NCBI GenBank assembly: GCA_016719895.1
Contig: JADJYG010000004.1
Location: 62,001-126,000 of the forward strand
DNA from: Saprospirales bacterium
GTDB taxonomy: Bacteria > Bacteroidota > Bacteroidia > Chitinophagales > Saprospiraceae
Direction of reading: 5' to 3'
DNA length: 64,000 nt
The notes beneath the pieces were generated by a model that was not told where the DNA came from, made no database searches, and worked only from the letters and a program-made list of their open reading frames with translations. Position numbers and translations under genes: made by a program. Positions 55,213 to 64,000 of the stretch are shown one piece after another. Numbering within the stretch: the first letter of the stretch is position 1; each line of letters begins with the position of its first letter.

Positions 55213-56641
55213 GGTAGTCCAGCCCAGGTTAAAACACCTGGTGTTCCCAATCCTCTTCTTTTCGGTTGGCCTGCTCGCCGCCCAACAAACCCATTGGATG
55301 GGTTGGGCAGAATTCCGCTCCCAGGTGTTGTTGCATCATCCCCTGTCCAGGCAGGCCGACTTATACCGCGATCAGGCGGAAGCCGGCCTTTTGCGCGCGA
55401 AAGGGGGATTCGACCCCAAGGCATACGCTGATTTTTCCACAAAAGCCTTCGGTAAAAAAAACTACTTCCGCTATACCGAAACCGGAATCAAGTGGCCAAC
55501 CTGGCTGGGGCTGGAGCTAAAAGGAAACTATAACCTGGCAACCGGGGAGTTCCTGAACCCGGAGTCAAAAATTCCCAAAAACGGACAGATAGCCGCAGGT
55601 TTTAATTGGACACTTGGTCAGGGTCTGTTTTTTGACGATCGCCGGGCCGGCCTGGAACAAGGCCGGATCGGGCTGCTGAAAGCCGCAGCCGAACGAAACG
55701 CCGTAGTAAACGACCTCTTGCTCGATGCGGCAAAAGCATATTGGAACTGGGTGCTCGCCGATTATCAAATCCGTATTTTCCAGGATGCCCTGCGCCAGGC
55801 GCAAATCCGGTATGAAGGCCTGCGGGAAAGCTACCGGCAAGGAGACAAACCGGCTATAGACACCCTGGAAGCGTTCATACAGGTACAAAACCGGCGTTTG
55901 GACCTGCAGTTTGCAGAAATGGAACGCCAAAATGCAACGCTCGAAATCGGCACCTATTTGTGGTCTGCCGACGGGTTTCCCATGCGCCCGGTCGATTTTC
56001 CGGCCGCCCAGGACTTGAGCGCCGGGCTGTTCAACCCTGCCGGTCCTGGCGCTGCCGATTCCTTGATCCAAACTGCGAAAGCCCGCCATCCGGCACTCCT
56101 GCAGTATGCCCTCAAGTTAAAAGAATTGGACGTGGAACGCCGTTTGAAACTGGAGGAAAAAAAACCGATCCTCGATTTTCACTATCAATTATTGGGCAAC
56201 GGCTGGCAGTTTTTCCCAACGGCCGGTATCGATGGCGTCGGTATATTAGGTAATGACATCAAATGGGGGATTCAATTCAGCTATCCCCTGCTCAACAGAA
56301 AAGCCCGGGGCGACCTGCAGAGCACCCGGATAAAAATAGCGCAAACCGATTTTTCCTGGCAGCAAAAGCGCCTGGAAATAGAAAACAAGGTGCGCCAGTA
56401 CCTGAACGAACTCGACGCGCTAGCCGGCCAGATTGCCACTTTTCGGGATATTTCAGCCAATTACCGCATCTTACTGGAAGCCGAAAACGAAAAGTTTCGC
56501 TTCGGCGAAAGTTCGGTTTTCCTGATCAACACCCGGGAACAGCGCTGGCTGGAGGCGCAAATCAAATACCTCAAACTACTTTGTGCCTACCGCAAAACGG
56601 AGGCGGGCTTGTGGTGGGCTACCGGAACTCTTGCAGAATAG
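55202..56641 (+). CDS. TolC family outer-membrane efflux channel
   Basis: 479 residues. A signal segment (FPILFFSVGLLA) precedes alternating amphipathic helices and strands typical of TolC, with two related halves (AKAYWNWVLADYQIRIF and QTDFSWQQKRLEIENKV). It forms the outer-membrane tunnel of the tripartite exporter encoded upstream. Confidence 0.88.
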   Translation: MPNKVVQPRLKHLVFPILFFSVGLLAAQQTHWMGWAEFRSQVLLHHPLSRQADLYRDQAEAGLLRAKGGFDPKAYADFSTKAFGKKNYFRYTETGIKWPTWLGLELKGNYNLATGEFLNPESKIPKNGQIAAGFNWTLGQGLFFDDRRAGLEQGRIGLLKAAAERNAVVNDLLLDAAKAYWNWVLADYQIRIFQDALRQAQIRYEGLRESYRQGDKPAIDTLEAFIQVQNRRLDLQFAEMERQNATLEIGTYLWSADGFPMRPVDFPAAQDLSAGLFNPAGPGAADSLIQTAKARHPALLQYALKLKELDVERRLKLEEKKPILDFHYQLLGNGWQFFPTAGIDGVGILGNDIKWGIQFSYPLLNRKARGDLQSTRIKIAQTDFSWQQKRLEIENKVRQYLNELDALAGQIATFRDISANYRILLEAENEKFRFGESSVFLINTREQRWLEAQIKYLKLLCAYRKTEAGLWWATGTLAE

Positions 56642-56661
56642 ATGAACATGCATGAGGGATA

Positions 56662-57528
56662 TTATTCGACACGCGGCACTTTGGGCAAGCTGGGGTGAAT
56701 GACCACTGCAGTACGCCTGTTTTTTAGCCTGCCGTCCGCCGTTTCGTTCGAGCTCAACGGGTAAAACTCACCTTTGCCAACCGGGGTCAGTTGATTGGCG
56801 TTGATATTAAACTCCCGGATCAGCAAGCGGACGACATTGGCGGCCCGCAACAGACTCCAATCCCAGGTATCCCCGGCGTTTTTGATCCCTTTCGGCAAGG
56901 CATTATCCGTGAAGGCCAGTATTTCGGCATCCAACTCCGGCCGGTTCGACAGTATACCGGCCAGTGGCTGCAGTAAATTGCGGCCGGCCGCGCTGATCGC
57001 CACGCCGTTTTTGTCGAACAACACAGCATCCGGCAAGGTCAGGACGACGGCATCGTCTTGTATGTCAACCGCCATTCCTGCTGTGCCTGTATACGCCCTG
57101 GAGAGGGCAGTTTTCAAATCGGTCAATACCGATTGGCGGTTTTTTTGTGCGCTGCTGATACTCTGTACGGTGGCATCGCGCCGTTCGATCAGCGCCGTCA
57201 GTGCTGCCACCTCCCGCTCCAAATCGGCTTTTTCCGAAACCAACCTCGTTGACGACTCTCCCATCTGCTGGGTCCTTGAGGTGAGCTCAATTTTTAAATT
57301 CCGTATTTCAGCGTCCTGGCTGCCCAAATTCCGGTTTAATTCGCCTGCCTGTTTAATTAAATCCGTGGTTTCTTTGCGCCGGTCGAGCACTTCTTGTACC
57401 AAAATCTGTTCACGGGCTTCGCATTGTTCGCGGGCTGACAGTTCAGCGCGGTAAACCTTTGAGGAAACACAAGCAGACAAAAAGAACAGGATAAAAAGTG
57501 CGAACAGCAGTCCATTGAAATTGCGCAT
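56662..57528 (-). CDS. OmpA family lipoprotein with coiled coil
   Basis: 288 residues. Lipobox FFLSAC. A coiled coil (about 30-130) is followed by an OmpA C-terminal domain (LFDKNGVAIS, LAFTDNALPKG, SLLRAANVV, NRRTAVVIHP) that binds peptidoglycan. Envelope tethering is the likely role. Divergent from the small lipoprotein gene at 57550. Confidence 0.9.
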   Translation of the reverse strand: MRNFNGLLFALFILFFLSACVSSKVYRAELSAREQCEAREQILVQEVLDRRKETTDLIKQAGELNRNLGSQDAEIRNLKIELTSRTQQMGESSTRLVSEKADLEREVAALTALIERRDATVQSISSAQKNRQSVLTDLKTALSRAYTGTAGMAVDIQDDAVVLTLPDAVLFDKNGVAISAAGRNLLQPLAGILSNRPELDAEILAFTDNALPKGIKNAGDTWDWSLLRAANVVRLLIREFNINANQLTPVGKGEFYPLSSNETADGRLKNRRTAVVIHPSLPKVPRVE

Positions 57529-57549
57529 GTACTGGAGAATTTTAATTGA

Positions 57550-57954
57550 ATGATCAAATTGCGGAACAAGATGAATATTATCGCCTTAAAACGAATATTA
57601 ACGATCCCGGTGTTATGCGGCCTTTCGGCTTGCTTGCCGGATAAATCCGAACTCGTCGGAAACTGGCGCGCCGTTGCCTTTTATGAAAACGGGAAACGCG
57701 TGGAAACCCCGCTTGAACCCGTGTCTTTGTATTTATCTTCGACTGGAGCCTACCGCTTTCAAAGTCAGGGATTTTACGAGGAAAAAGGCGCCTACCGCAC
57801 TTCTGCCGCTTATTTGTTTCTTACCGACACGACCATGAAGCCACCCCAGGAGCACGTCGTTAAAATCCTGCACCTTTCGCCGGATACCCTCAAAATTGCG
57901 ATGCAAAGCAAATTTAAAAAGGAACAGGTGCTCTTTTTGGCACGAAACCGCTAG
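57550..57954 (+). CDS. Small lipocalin-like lipoprotein
   Basis: 134 residues (ATG 57571 is an alternative start). Lipobox GLSAC, then a small beta domain beginning KSELVGNWRAVAFYENG, the pattern of lipocalin-like proteins of Bacteroidota. Function unknown. Confidence 0.7.
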   Translation: MIKLRNKMNIIALKRILTIPVLCGLSACLPDKSELVGNWRAVAFYENGKRVETPLEPVSLYLSSTGAYRFQSQGFYEEKGAYRTSAAYLFLTDTTMKPPQEHVVKILHLSPDTLKIAMQSKFKKEQVLFLARNR

Positions 57955-57966
57955 GCAAACCCGTGT

Positions 57967-58830
57967 TTAAACCACCGGCAGAAAACTGCTCAACGGCCCA
58001 CTGGATTCCAAAACAATCCGTTCGGTTTGCAGATCGGCCCGCACACGTCCGGCTTCCTCTGCCGGGTCGTGCTCAAAAAACAGAATATATTTTTCCCTGA
58101 CGGCCTCTTCCAGCAAGGCCGCCCGCTCCTCCATTGTTTGCAAGGGACGTATATCATACGCCATCACATAGGGAAGGCCAATATGCCAGCGCGAAGGGAT
58201 AAGATCGGCGCAATACACCACCGCATGAGGGCCGGCATGGATAACCGGCGCCATCATCGCCTCCGTATGACCGTACAGGAAGCGGATATTAAAGCCGGGG
58301 ACAAATTCAATATTTTGCCGTATATCAATAAATTGAAGTATCCCCGCCTCCCATAAAGGCACAAAATTCTCCGCTAAAAAAGAAGCCTTTTCGCGCGGGT
58401 TGGGCCGGATAGCCCATTGATAATGCCGTTCGTTGGTCCAGTACACCGCATTCGGAAATGCCGGTTCTATGCTCCCGGAGTCCGGATTGTTCCATAGTGC
58501 GCCGCCGCAATGGTCGAAGTGTAAATGGGTGAGCAACACATCCGTAATATCCGAACGGTCCAGCCCGGCTTTATGAAGCGAGCCAAACAGCGACTCCTCC
58601 CCATGCGGTTCGAAATGCGCACGGAAACGCGCATCCTGCTTGTTACCGATACCGGTATCGATCAATATTTTCCTGCTGCCTGTTTCCACCAGCAGCGCGC
58701 GCATCGCCCAGGTGCACATATTTTGGCTGTCGGGTGGCGTCATGGCCTGCCACATGCGCTTGGGCACGACGCCAAACATCGCCCCGCCGTCGAGTTTGAT
58801 ATAACCGGTATGAATGGATGTGATTTTCAT
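57967..58830 (-). CDS. Metallo-beta-lactamase fold hydrolase
   Basis: 287 residues. The metal-binding HLHFDHCGG motif, ILIDTGIGNK and HTEAMMAPVI are conserved. The fold and length match quorum-quenching-lactonase-like and glyoxalase II-like cytoplasmic hydrolases; the substrate is unknown. Next to ribH, 29-base gap. Confidence 0.93.
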   Translation of the reverse strand: MKITSIHTGYIKLDGGAMFGVVPKRMWQAMTPPDSQNMCTWAMRALLVETGSRKILIDTGIGNKQDARFRAHFEPHGEESLFGSLHKAGLDRSDITDVLLTHLHFDHCGGALWNNPDSGSIEPAFPNAVYWTNERHYQWAIRPNPREKASFLAENFVPLWEAGILQFIDIRQNIEFVPGFNIRFLYGHTEAMMAPVIHAGPHAVVYCADLIPSRWHIGLPYVMAYDIRPLQTMEERAALLEEAVREKYILFFEHDPAEEAGRVRADLQTERIVLESSGPLSSFLPVV

Positions 58831-58859
58831 CGAACGGTATCGGTCTGGGTCCTTCCGCG

Positions 58860-59375
58860 TTAAAAGCCAATTTTCTTTTTGCCGCCGGCAGGACCGCGTT
58901 TCAGGGCAGCCATCCGAATCGCTGTGACGGCAGCTTCTACTCCTTTGTTTCCAAACTGGCCGCCCGCCCGGTCCAGGGCTTGTTGTTCGGTATCGGGTGT
59001 GAGCACGCCAAAAATAAATGGCTTGCCGGTCGCAATGCCCAAATTGACCAATCCGTTGGCCACAGCGTGGTTGATATACGCGTTATGGCTGGTCTCCCCT
59101 TTGATAACGCATCCCAGGCAGATCAGCGCGTCGGGGTTCGCCTGGCCATTCAGCATACGCGCTCCGGTGGGCAGTTCGAAGGCGCCCGGAACCTGCACGG
59201 TATGAATATTTTCTGGCTGAGCGCCGTGTTTTAACAAGGTGTTATAACAACCTTCATAAAGGGCATGCGTGATCGCGGCATTCCATTCCGAAACGACAAT
59301 CCCGAACCGCATTTCGGCGGCGTCCGGAATATTGGAGTCGGCGTACCGGGACAAATTTTTTAGTGCGCTGGCCAT
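58860..59375 (-). CDS. ribH: 6,7-dimethyl-8-ribityllumazine synthase
   Basis: 171 residues. RFGIVVSEWNAAITHALYEG, VPGAFELPTGARML, and LGCVIKGETSHNAYI identify RibH. It condenses a ribityl-pyrimidine with dihydroxybutanone phosphate in riboflavin synthesis. The other rib genes are not in the window. It is followed by the MBL gene. Confidence 0.96.
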   Translation of the reverse strand: MASALKNLSRYADSNIPDAAEMRFGIVVSEWNAAITHALYEGCYNTLLKHGAQPENIHTVQVPGAFELPTGARMLNGQANPDALICLGCVIKGETSHNAYINHAVANGLVNLGIATGKPFIFGVLTPDTEQQALDRAGGQFGNKGVEAAVTAIRMAALKRGPAGGKKKIGF

Positions 59376-59381
59376 AAAAGA

Positions 59382-60209
59382 TCAGTTTTCGGCAGGAGTA
59401 CGAAGAAATTTATAGGCGACGCCTTTCACCACAAAAGAGCCCTTTTCAGCAGGGTTCTGATTTACCAGGTTGTACAAGGTAAGGGTATCATTGCCGGCGC
59501 TGTACCGGAAGCCGAATAAACGTTCGGAACCCTCGGTGTTGGATTTAGACAAGGCCATGACATCGATCGCGTTTCCACTGACGAAGCAATCGCCGCCGGT
59601 ACATACCTCATACCGGTCATACGGACCCCAGTTTCGTATATGTCCGGCCGTATTAAAAAGGATGGCGCCCTTGCTGCCGCCCTTGCCGGCCTGCCGGAAC
59701 GTTCCATTGAACAGGTTATGATTCAACGCCACGGTGAATGCTATCCGGCCGGTCGGGCTTTCGGCCTTCGATTTTATAAACCGGTCCATTTTAACCGATT
59801 CTCCGGTAGCGTCGAACATGGTTATCTCTTTGTTGTCCTGCGAACTATACAGCAAAAAAACAGACTTACCCTGGCTGGCGCCAACCAATTCCATCGTGTC
59901 GCGGTTATACCGGACCGGTAGGGTCCATTTTTCAAACCCATTCGTACAAATTACACTGTCAGGCAAGTTGGGGTCAAATGAAAGAGCATAGGCATAGGGC
60001 AGATGCGCATTATTCATAGCAGCCAAAACAGAGCCGTACTGGTTGGCGCGGCTGCAAAAGTCAATAGCGATCCAGTGGCCGGCTAAAACCGTAGGGTTGG
60101 CATACGCGCTCCCCCCGGCAGTATCCGTGCCGCCGGCAGGTTTGGAGTCTTGTTTACAAGCGGCGGCGATGAAGGCCAAAACAGCGCAAAACAGAAAGAT
60201 AGGTTTCAT
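59382..60209 (-). CDS. Hypothetical lipoprotein
   Basis: 275 residues with a lipobox (FIAAAC, Cys18). The mature protein is beta-rich and ends in a KGVAYKFLRTPAEN segment. No family is recognised. It lies six bases upstream of the ribH start on the same strand, so it may be co-transcribed with ribH. Confidence 0.8.
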   Translation of the reverse strand: MKPIFLFCAVLAFIAAACKQDSKPAGGTDTAGGSAYANPTVLAGHWIAIDFCSRANQYGSVLAAMNNAHLPYAYALSFDPNLPDSVICTNGFEKWTLPVRYNRDTMELVGASQGKSVFLLYSSQDNKEITMFDATGESVKMDRFIKSKAESPTGRIAFTVALNHNLFNGTFRQAGKGGSKGAILFNTAGHIRNWGPYDRYEVCTGGDCFVSGNAIDVMALSKSNTEGSERLFGFRYSAGNDTLTLYNLVNQNPAEKGSFVVKGVAYKFLRTPAEN

Positions 60210-60285
60210 CTTCGAATTAAAAATAAGTCATTCCAGTTAAAACCGGCGTGCAAAAGTACTACCCTCCGGCGAGTTCCAAACCGTC

Positions 60286-61134
60286 TTAACGCAAGAACCG
60301 CACCTTTACAAAAAAACGGGGATCGCGGGCGCCGATTTGTTTGGCGGCCGCAGTAGACAAAACCACTTCCACATTGCTTTCATACCCGGCAGGAATCCGC
60401 CCGATAACTTTGGCGTACACCGTTTTACGGCTCATGGGATTCGTCACGGCCATCACGGTACCGATTGCCGCTTCGCGATGCAGGGCATAGAGGTCGCCTT
60501 TTTCATTACTATCCCGCTGCCAGGAGCAAACGCCCTGGGATATGACTTCTTTTCGGCCTTTTTTCTCTTCTTCATAAGCGTTTTGATGCGCCCGGGCTGT
60601 AGTCGGCGCCGACACGCTGCGCCACTCCGCCCGGATGCCGTCCAGTCCGAGCCAACCCATGTGGATCAACTGCCCGGGTTGTATCTGTGCGCTCCTGAGT
60701 TTGTTCCGTTGAACGATCGAATCCACCGGCATGCCGAAATACCGCTTGCAGATTTGGAAAAGATTGTCGCCTTGCTGTACCACGTAGTAGATCGGCGCAA
60801 ATTTCGACGCTTGGAAGTTTTTACCTTTGTAGCGCCGGATAGCCCGGTTGGGTATTGGTATGCTGATCAGGGTGCCGGTTTGCAGCACTGGATTCGTCCG
60901 GTATTCCGGATGCAATTCATACAGTTCGGCCAGGCTCAAACCATAATATTTGGCAACGGAGAAAAGGGTCTGCCTGGGCCGGACCAGGTGGTGAATATAT
61001 TTTTGCAAGCCGTCTACCGTAAGCAGTATACTGTCTTTCGGCGTAAGCAAGGGAGCCGCGGCGGTCGTTTGGGCGTACAAGGAACAGTGGTTGCAAAAAA
61101 CCAAGACCAGTACCAGGGGCTGGAGTGTGCGCAT
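60286..61134 (-). CDS. LysM and RlpA-like double-psi barrel protein
   Basis: 282 residues from ATG 61134 (MRTLQPLVLVLVF; an upstream TTG at 61146 is less likely). Signal peptide ends LYAQ. Two LysM domains (HLVRPRQTLFSVAKYYGLS and YYVVQQGDNLFQICKRYFGM) bind peptidoglycan. The C-terminal domain (GVCSWQR to FFVKVRF) is RlpA-like; the usual active-site Asp is replaced (VIGRIP). A periplasmic cell-wall binding role is likely; lytic activity is doubtful. Confidence 0.85.
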   Translation of the reverse strand: MRTLQPLVLVLVFCNHCSLYAQTTAAAPLLTPKDSILLTVDGLQKYIHHLVRPRQTLFSVAKYYGLSLAELYELHPEYRTNPVLQTGTLISIPIPNRAIRRYKGKNFQASKFAPIYYVVQQGDNLFQICKRYFGMPVDSIVQRNKLRSAQIQPGQLIHMGWLGLDGIRAEWRSVSAPTTARAHQNAYEEEKKGRKEVISQGVCSWQRDSNEKGDLYALHREAAIGTVMAVTNPMSRKTVYAKVIGRIPAGYESNVEVVLSTAAAKQIGARDPRFFVKVRFLR

Positions 61135-61157
61135 GTTGTTTCTCAAAGATGTGGATG

Positions 61158-61165
61158 CAAAAATA
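61158..61165 (-). promoter_or_regulatory. Candidate Bacteroidota -7 box before the LysM gene
   Basis: On the minus strand the sequence is TATTTTTG (TAnnTTTG), 23 bases upstream of the ATG, with a GTTTTC segment about 17 bases further upstream in place of the -33 TTTG. Confidence 0.35.
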
Positions 61166-61204
61166 CAACCCTGAACTGAAAACGGAGATATTCATAGCAT
61201 TTGT

Positions 61205-61930
61205 ATGGTACTTGGAATTATTCCCGCCCGTTTCGCCTCTTCCCGCTTCCCGGGCAAGCCACTGATCATGATCGGCGGAATGAGTATGGTTCAACGGGTG
61301 TACGAACAAGCCTGCCAGGCTAAAACGCTCCATCATGTGGTCGTGGCCACCGATGACGCCCGTATCTACGACCATGTGCTGTCTTTTGGCGGAGCGGTCC
61401 TCCTGACCCGGCCGGAGCACCCGAGCGGTACCGACCGTTGCGCTGAAGCAGCGCTTCATTTTCCGGCAGCCGAACTGGTGCTGAACATTCAGGGAGACGA
61501 ACCGTTTGTTCAACCCGGGCAAATTGATCTGCTGGCAAATACGCTGATGCAGCGCCCCAGCCACTCCATCGCAACCCTGGCAAAAGCGATTGGCGACCCC
61601 GAACAATTGCACAACCCAAATGTGGTTAAAGTAGTTTTCTCCCGGCAAAATAGCGCGCTGTACTTTAGCCGGCACCCGATTCCATACGTGCGGGGCGCAA
61701 GTCCGGAATCCTGGCTTGCCCACCAGACCTTTTATAAGCATATCGGGTTGTATGCTTACCGGGCCCGCGCACTCCAGCGAATATCCCGCTTAGCGCCTAC
61801 TGCACTGGAAAAGGCCGAATCGCTCGAACAGCTGCGTTGGCTGGAAAACGGACTCCGGATCGCCGTCGGGCTAACAGCGTTGGAAACGATCGGGATCGAC
61901 ACGCCAGAGGACCTGAAAAAGATTCCTTAG
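61205..61930 (+). CDS. kdsB: 3-deoxy-manno-octulosonate cytidylyltransferase
   Basis: 241 residues. MVLGIIPARFASSRFPGKPL, HPSGTDRC and LNIQGDEPF are the KdsB signatures. It activates Kdo as CMP-Kdo for lipopolysaccharide. Its TAG overlaps the KirBac stop by 3-4 bases. Confidence 0.97.
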   Translation: MVLGIIPARFASSRFPGKPLIMIGGMSMVQRVYEQACQAKTLHHVVVATDDARIYDHVLSFGGAVLLTRPEHPSGTDRCAEAALHFPAAELVLNIQGDEPFVQPGQIDLLANTLMQRPSHSIATLAKAIGDPEQLHNPNVVKVVFSRQNSALYFSRHPIPYVRGASPESWLAHQTFYKHIGLYAYRARALQRISRLAPTALEKAESLEQLRWLENGLRIAVGLTALETIGIDTPEDLKKIP

Positions 61931-62871
61931 GGCAATACTTCGTGCAAATCGATATACCGCACCAACACATGCGGCAGCCCCCTGGCGTTCCGTGTAATTA
62001 CAGGCCGGAATCGGGCATTCCAAACCATATCGCCCGCCACATAGGAATGCCTGGCGTGTACCAGTTGCTGATTCGCTTCATCTGTTCCTTTCAGCAGGAC
62101 CATAAATTCGGCATTAGCTTCCTGCAACTCCTCGCCGGAGAACCCCCACAACGGGCTCTTTTCAGTCAGATCGTGCACTACCGTCCAGGACAGGGCAAAA
62201 AAGGAAACTTTTGCAAATTCAAGGTCAAGGTTGTAGAATTTCCGGACGACTTCCCCTTCTTCATCGGTTTGGTTCAGGGCTAAGATAACCTGCACTTCTG
62301 TTTCAATCAGTTCGCTTTTTCGGGCATTACCCATCCGGAACATCAGGCCCCTGCTATTTCGATAAGGAGCGACAAGGATATGGTCGCTGAAAATCACCTT
62401 CGCGGATGGCCTTGAAAAACGCCCGTACAACAAACCCGAAATGAGCGCAAAGGCAAGCAACCCGGAAAACGACTCCAGTGAGGCTACCATATTAGCTGCA
62501 AAGCCCTCCGGGCTGATTTGCCCATAGCCCACGGTAGTAAGCGTTTGGGTGCTGAAAAAAAATGTGGCAGCATATTGTTCCCAAAGGGTTCCGCTGGGAA
62601 TTCCACTCAACTGATCGATACCGATCGAGATATAAATGGCTGCGAATAGCAAATTAATGATCAGAAAGCAAAAGAATACCAACAGGAAAAAATAGCGCCA
62701 AGGCATGGTCACCAGGTAAAAGTACGTGTTGTCCCACCAACTCAGGTATTGGCGTTCGACATTGAAGCGGCCATCCGGATTCATCATTCGTCCGGCGGTA
62801 GTGACGTTTTTCCCAAAGCCCAATTCCTGGTCAAGTGGACGGCTGGAAATTTTGCGGGGCATTTTTATCAT
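61927..62871 (-). CDS. KirBac-type inward-rectifier potassium channel
   Basis: 314 residues. Two membrane helices flank a pore loop with TVGYG (TLTTVGYGQI), and the C-terminal half is the Ig-like Kir cytoplasmic domain (FSDHILVAPYRNSRGL, LEFAKVSFFALSWTVVHDL). The inner membrane is the site. Convergent with kdsB with a 4-base overlap. The window thus holds three potassium proteins of different families. Confidence 0.93.
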   Translation of the reverse strand: MIKMPRKISSRPLDQELGFGKNVTTAGRMMNPDGRFNVERQYLSWWDNTYFYLVTMPWRYFFLLVFFCFLIINLLFAAIYISIGIDQLSGIPSGTLWEQYAATFFFSTQTLTTVGYGQISPEGFAANMVASLESFSGLLAFALISGLLYGRFSRPSAKVIFSDHILVAPYRNSRGLMFRMGNARKSELIETEVQVILALNQTDEEGEVVRKFYNLDLEFAKVSFFALSWTVVHDLTEKSPLWGFSGEELQEANAEFMVLLKGTDEANQQLVHARHSYVAGDMVWNARFRPVITRNARGLPHVLVRYIDLHEVLP

Positions 62872-63028
62872 AGCGAGACATCCGGTTTTATATTTAGAAC
62901 GTACTTATACGGCACGCCGGCCGGGCAAGCGCCGGGCAATACACTCTAAAAAACGGTAATGCAGCCAAACAAATCGCCGGCTTAAAGGTTTTAACTCTGG
63001 TTTTTCTCCCTGTCAAATTGTTGTTTAT

Positions 63029-64000
63029 ATGAAGCGCCGCGCAATTGTTTGGTTTCGTCAGGATTTGCGTTTACATGATAATGAGGCCTTGGCGACCGCC
63101 CTTCGAATGGCCGACGAAGTCATCCCGGTGTACGTTTTTGACGACAGGACGATGTGTGGCCAAACCCACCTGGGGTTTCCAAAAACGGGCAAATACCGCT
63201 TGCGGTTTATGCTGGAGTGTGTTGACAACCTGCGGCAGAATTTGTGCGAAACCGGCTCGGGCCTGATCGTGCGCACCGGCAAGCCGGAGCTCGTCCTGGC
63301 GGATCTGGCTCAAACCCTCAAAGCCGCATGGGTACTCTGCAACCGCGAACGCACGCAGGAAGAGGTACAGGTGCAGGACGCCCTGGAGCAAAAATTATGG
63401 AGCATCGGGGCAGAACTGATGTATTCCCGTGGCAAAATGCTGTACCATACTCAGGACTTGCCAATGCCCGTCCAGCATACGCCAGACACCTTTGCGCAAT
63501 TTCGAAAGGAAAACGAACAAATCACCCCGGTACGTCCGCCGCTGCCCTCCCCCACGGCTCTCCCGCCGCTGCCGGCCGGACTGGAAGCCGGCGTCATGCC
63601 TTCCATGCAGGACTTTGGCCTGGAGCCGTTCGACACCGACCCGCGGATCGTATTGCCCTTTAAGGGCGGCGAATCGGAAGGACTACTGCGGTTGCGCCAC
63701 TATTTATGGGACTCGAATGCCCTGGCAACCTATAAGGATACCAGAAACGGCCTCATCGGCAGTGATTATTCCTCCAAATTCTCGCCCTGGCTGGCTGCCG
63801 GCTGCCTCTCGCCCAAATTTATTTACCATGAAATCAAACGTTTTGAACGCGAACGGGTGAGCAACGAAAGCACTTATTGGTTGTTTTTCGAGTTGCTTTG
63901 GCGCGACTTTTTCCGGCTCATGGGGAAAAAACACGGCAACCGTATTTTTCTTAAAAAAGGCCCGCAGTACAAACCCTTGCGGCATCTCAAAAACAATTGG
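63029..64000 (+). CDS. DASH-type cryptochrome/photolyase (3' end outside window)
   Basis: 324 codons run without a stop to the window end. N-terminal Rossmann part: AIVWFRQDLRLHDNEAL. The FAD domain begins with the DASH-like segment YKDTRNGLIGSDYSSKFSPW, and GCLSPKFIYHEIKRFE and LLWRDFF follow. DASH cryptochromes repair single-stranded or looped DNA pyrimidine dimers or sense light. ATG at 63029 follows an AT-rich leader; divergent from the KirBac gene. Confidence 0.93.
   Translation, partial: MKRRAIVWFRQDLRLHDNEALATALRMADEVIPVYVFDDRTMCGQTHLGFPKTGKYRLRFMLECVDNLRQNLCETGSGLIVRTGKPELVLADLAQTLKAAWVLCNRERTQEEVQVQDALEQKLWSIGAELMYSRGKMLYHTQDLPMPVQHTPDTFAQFRKENEQITPVRPPLPSPTALPPLPAGLEAGVMPSMQDFGLEPFDTDPRIVLPFKGGESEGLLRLRHYLWDSNALATYKDTRNGLIGSDYSSKFSPWLAAGCLSPKFIYHEIKRFERERVSNESTYWLFFELLWRDFFRLMGKKHGNRIFLKKGPQYKPLRHLKNNW

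Overview
This window is chromosomal DNA of a Bacteroidota bacterium, most likely of the class Saprospiria (inference). The evidence is family content: gliding/type IX secretion (T9SS) C-terminal sorting domains of both type A and type B, a PorP/SprF protein beside an OmpA/beta-propeller/TPR protein, SprB-type repeats, several lipoproteins, and AT-rich translation starts with few clear Shine-Dalgarno sites. No rRNA, insertion sequence, prophage block or CRISPR array is visible. Two tRNA genes (Ser-TGA and His-GTG) are present. Both window edges cut a gene: the giant repeat protein on the left has no start here, and a DASH-type cryptochrome/photolyase runs off the right end.

Layout. 1-6.1 kb: a giant type B T9SS surface protein with about 18 Ig/PKD-like repeats. 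6.2-17.5 kb: housekeeping and envelope genes (Lrp/AsnC regulator, S41 protease, DUF4230 protein, dienelactone hydrolase, RlmI-like methyltransferase, Asp-box lipoprotein, S4 protein, DEAD-box helicase, fused E1 alpha/beta dehydrogenase, NTF2-like protein). 17.7-27 kb: a secretion/surface block with a small type A protein, a modular protein ending in a peptidase S74 chaperone, a type B protein, and convergent to them an OmpA/PorE-like protein plus PorP/SprF. 27.1-34 kb: a minus-strand run transcribed as HAD phosphatase/phosphoglucomutase, lipocalin-like lipoprotein, GH13 alpha-amylase, TrkA-N potassium channel, Kup transporter and glycosyltransferase 9. 34.2-44 kb: a redoxin/SprB-repeat T9SS giant, an anchored beta-propeller protein, DUF423, and an M43 metalloprotease. 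44.4-52 kb: CotH-like protein, tRNAs, RecQ, shikimate kinase, DUF1573, zinc-ribbon protein, TrmD and acyl-CoA reductase. 52-56.6 kb: an ABC/HlyD/TolC export operon. 56.7-64 kb: OmpA lipoprotein, MBL hydrolase, lumazine synthase, LysM/RlpA-like protein, KdsB, KirBac channel and the cryptochrome.

How the parts fit. Much of the window serves the cell surface. Four or more large secreted proteins carry T9SS sorting signals, and the PorP/SprF-OmpA pair is the kind of partner known to act with type B cargo. A separate type I-like tripartite exporter is encoded nearby. The most notable points are: a thioredoxin-like CGPC domain fused to a 1,500-residue SprB-repeat surface protein; an ABC exporter whose nucleotide-binding domain lacks several canonical residues; a beta-phosphoglucomutase-like protein whose nucleophilic Asp is Asn; a potassium channel with a SVGFS selectivity filter; and a near-perfect 33-bp hairpin in an intergenic gap. 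No wholly new multi-gene system can be shown from sequence alone.
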